DNA from: Bacteroidota bacterium
GTDB taxonomy: Bacteria; Bacteroidota; Bacteroidia; UKL13-3
Direction of reading: 5' to 3'
Length of the DNA stretch: 7,373 nt
Assembly: GCA_947449515.1 (NCBI GenBank)
Contig: CANFSD010000078.1
Span: 1 to 7,373, forward strand
Below, piece by piece: positions 6,035-7,373 of this stretch. Each line of letters opens with the position of its first letter. The first letter of the stretch is position 1. The notes beneath the pieces were generated by a model. The model did not search any database. It was not told where the DNA came from and saw only the letters and a program-made list of their open reading frames with translations. Made by a program: the position numbers and the translations under genes.

Positions 6035-7350
6035 ATGTCGGCACCACGCAAACCAACCGAATCTATAAAATAATAAGAACTCGGAAATTGATCCCAACAA
6101 GAATTGGCATTCTTAGTAATATACACTTCAAAGCCATCAATATTTCTTGTCTCTAATTGCACATGCGGGTAAGGTTTCGGTTCGAACCAAGCGCTTGGCA
6201 AATCTTTTTGCAGGAAGGATTGAATGCCCAAAAACGACACCAATACCAAAGCTACTATTGGAAGTAATTTCTTGGGAGTCTCAAAGGGAATTTTAGCTGA
6301 TAACAAATACAAAGCAAAGGCAATAGTACTCAGCATATAACCGAACAAAAATCGAGGATGCGGGCCATTTAAAAAAATAATCGTAAAACTCAAAAGTACA
6401 AAAGCCAGTGGCCAAAGAAGTTCTTTCTTTTTAAATGAAAATAATACTACAATTGGCGCACTCACCGCAAAACCAATAACCAACAAGCGGTTCAATATAT
6501 CCAATTTCCCAAACCAAATTGGGAACCATTCTCCTATGCCCATTTTCTGGGTGAGGTAAATATCTTGCCCAGGAACCTTACCCCAACTATTTAAAACTAT
6601 TTTATCAAATTCAAAGAAAAAGGCAGGCACTTTCCAATCCACAGCAAACAAATCAATTTGATTAAATGGATACAATAAATAACCACATAAAATTACGTTT
6701 CCTATAAACCATGGAACCAGAAAAAGAAGACCTAACACAAATAATTTAGCAATAAATAACCCTTGTTTGTGGCGCAATAATTGGATCAACCAAAGCAATG
6801 GCAGCATAAAGAAAACAATAGCTGTGGCTTTTACCGTAACAATCCATAGAATAAAAAGCACCATAAGCAGCAGATAGCCCTTTCGCAAATCTATTTTGGC
6901 AGCAGCTAACAAATACAAATCAAGCAAAAGGTAAATCATACCTGTAACAATAATATCTGGTGTTACAGCGCCTACAAAGGCGGTTTTCAATGACAATAAA
7001 ATAAAAGCAGCAAACAAAAAACGCATCCATTGCTGTGCCTTTGAAATAGGTTCGGCAAAAAACAAATAAGAAAACAAGCAAATAAAATAGAGGGCATTAC
7101 CCACATAAACAGATTTTACACCAAGGAAAGAAAAGCCCCAAAAGGCTTGTAAATTAAACCACCAATTGTTGTTGGCCAATGGCCTGTTAAAGTTACCTAA
7201 ACCAAATAGCATAGGATATTTTTCTACCCATTGAATTGCCTGCAAATGGTAATCTGCAATATCGCCAGTACCTGGTCGGCCAATGATGGCCAACAACGCA
7301 CCCAAGACCAAGAGGAAAAATACCCAAAGATTGTTTTTAATAAACCCCAT
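6007..7350 (-). CDS. Polytopic membrane protein, LIC_10190-like / GT-C-like
   Basis: Encodes 447 residues with roughly ten hydrophobic spans (for example 8-24, 82-98, 110-126, 133-150, 160-187, 198-215, 286-305, 311-326, 335-350, 362-378). After the first span comes a loop with GTGDIADYHLQAIQW (27-41); D30 and D33 sit where GT-C glycosyltransferases carry their catalytic acid. Other marks fit the LIC_10190 family of glycan-locus membrane proteins as I remember it: GLGN.NRPL.NNNWWF (50-65), VTPDI (129-133), PWFIGN..LCGYLLYPF (213-229), GPHPRFLFGYML (329-340) and a C-terminal CWDQFPSSY..DSVGLRGADIKKGF (418-443). The tail from about 380 is soluble and probably periplasmic. The likely role is transfer or polymerisation of sugars from a lipid-linked donor, plausibly one made by the convergent GT2. 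An ATG at 7350 is used; AGAAGGA lies 12 bp upstream. The reading frame stays open to the window edge, so a longer start cannot be excluded. Confidence 0.8.
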   Translation of the reverse strand: MGFIKNNLWVFFLLVLGALLAIIGRPGTGDIADYHLQAIQWVEKYPMLFGLGNFNRPLANNNWWFNLQAFWGFSFLGVKSVYVGNALYFICLFSYLFFAEPISKAQQWMRFLFAAFILLSLKTAFVGAVTPDIIVTGMIYLLLDLYLLAAAKIDLRKGYLLLMVLFILWIVTVKATAIVFFMLPLLWLIQLLRHKQGLFIAKLFVLGLLFLVPWFIGNVILCGYLLYPFNQIDLFAVDWKVPAFFFEFDKIVLNSWGKVPGQDIYLTQKMGIGEWFPIWFGKLDILNRLLVIGFAVSAPIVVLFSFKKKELLWPLAFVLLSFTIIFLNGPHPRFLFGYMLSTIAFALYLLSAKIPFETPKKLLPIVALVLVSFLGIQSFLQKDLPSAWFEPKPYPHVQLETRNIDGFEVYITKNANSCWDQFPSSYYFIDSVGLRGADIKKGFSVKH

Positions 7351-7373
7351 TAAGTTTAAAAATCCTTCTTTAG

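Noticed and set aside
5888..6100. 70-residue minus-strand reading frame across the operon end
   Set aside because: Overlaps the GT2 3' end and the terminator, and is out of frame with the membrane protein gene there.

Overview
The window looks like part of a chromosome from a member of the Bacteroidota. It is AT-rich, the genes are tightly packed, and most starts lack a Shine-Dalgarno sequence. Upstream regions contain boxes resembling the TTTG / TAnnTTTG promoter of this phylum. The short-chain-dehydrogenase form of threonine dehydrogenase and the secreted pair at the left edge also fit. I cannot name the genus. Composition looks even throughout, and I see no mobile element, tRNA, rRNA or CRISPR array.

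Left block (1-1190, minus strand): two exported proteins in one transcription unit. The first (210-1190) has a signal peptide, an N-terminal domain rich in charged helices and a C-terminal beta-rich domain resembling DUF4384. The second (1-206, cut by the window edge) begins with a signal peptide and then an EF-hand-like loop. That loop is typical of the leader domain seen in front of caspase-fold (C14) domains in Bacteroidota, so this may be a DUF4384/caspase-type pair, although no caspase domain is inside the window. A 181-bp gap (1191-1371) holds two perfect palindromes, an 11-bp tandem duplication and a tentative promoter.

Middle (1372-2307, minus strand): SDR-type L-threonine 3-dehydrogenase, a housekeeping amino-acid catabolic enzyme. 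It is divergent from the next block across a 125-bp gap that carries a reasonable Bacteroidota-type promoter facing right.

Right block (2433-5989, plus strand): a compact four-gene operon with gaps of 4, 18 and 4 bp. It encodes two adjacent extended SDR proteins related to CDP-paratose/tyvelose 2-epimerase, a class I SAM methyltransferase, and a GT2 glycosyltransferase of the polyprenyl-phosphate-hexose synthase type. It ends at a strong intrinsic terminator at 5999-6034. A convergent gene (6007-7350, minus strand) encodes a polytopic membrane protein of the LIC_10190-like, GT-C-like kind. Its last codons form part of the terminator stem.

The most interesting part is this right block. It looks like a cassette that makes and transfers an unusual, possibly methylated sugar to a surface glycan or lipid. 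The second SDR has Phe where the catalytic Tyr of YxxxK should be, while the first keeps Tyr. That suggests the two proteins work as a pair or have split roles. The actual sugar and acceptor cannot be read from sequence.
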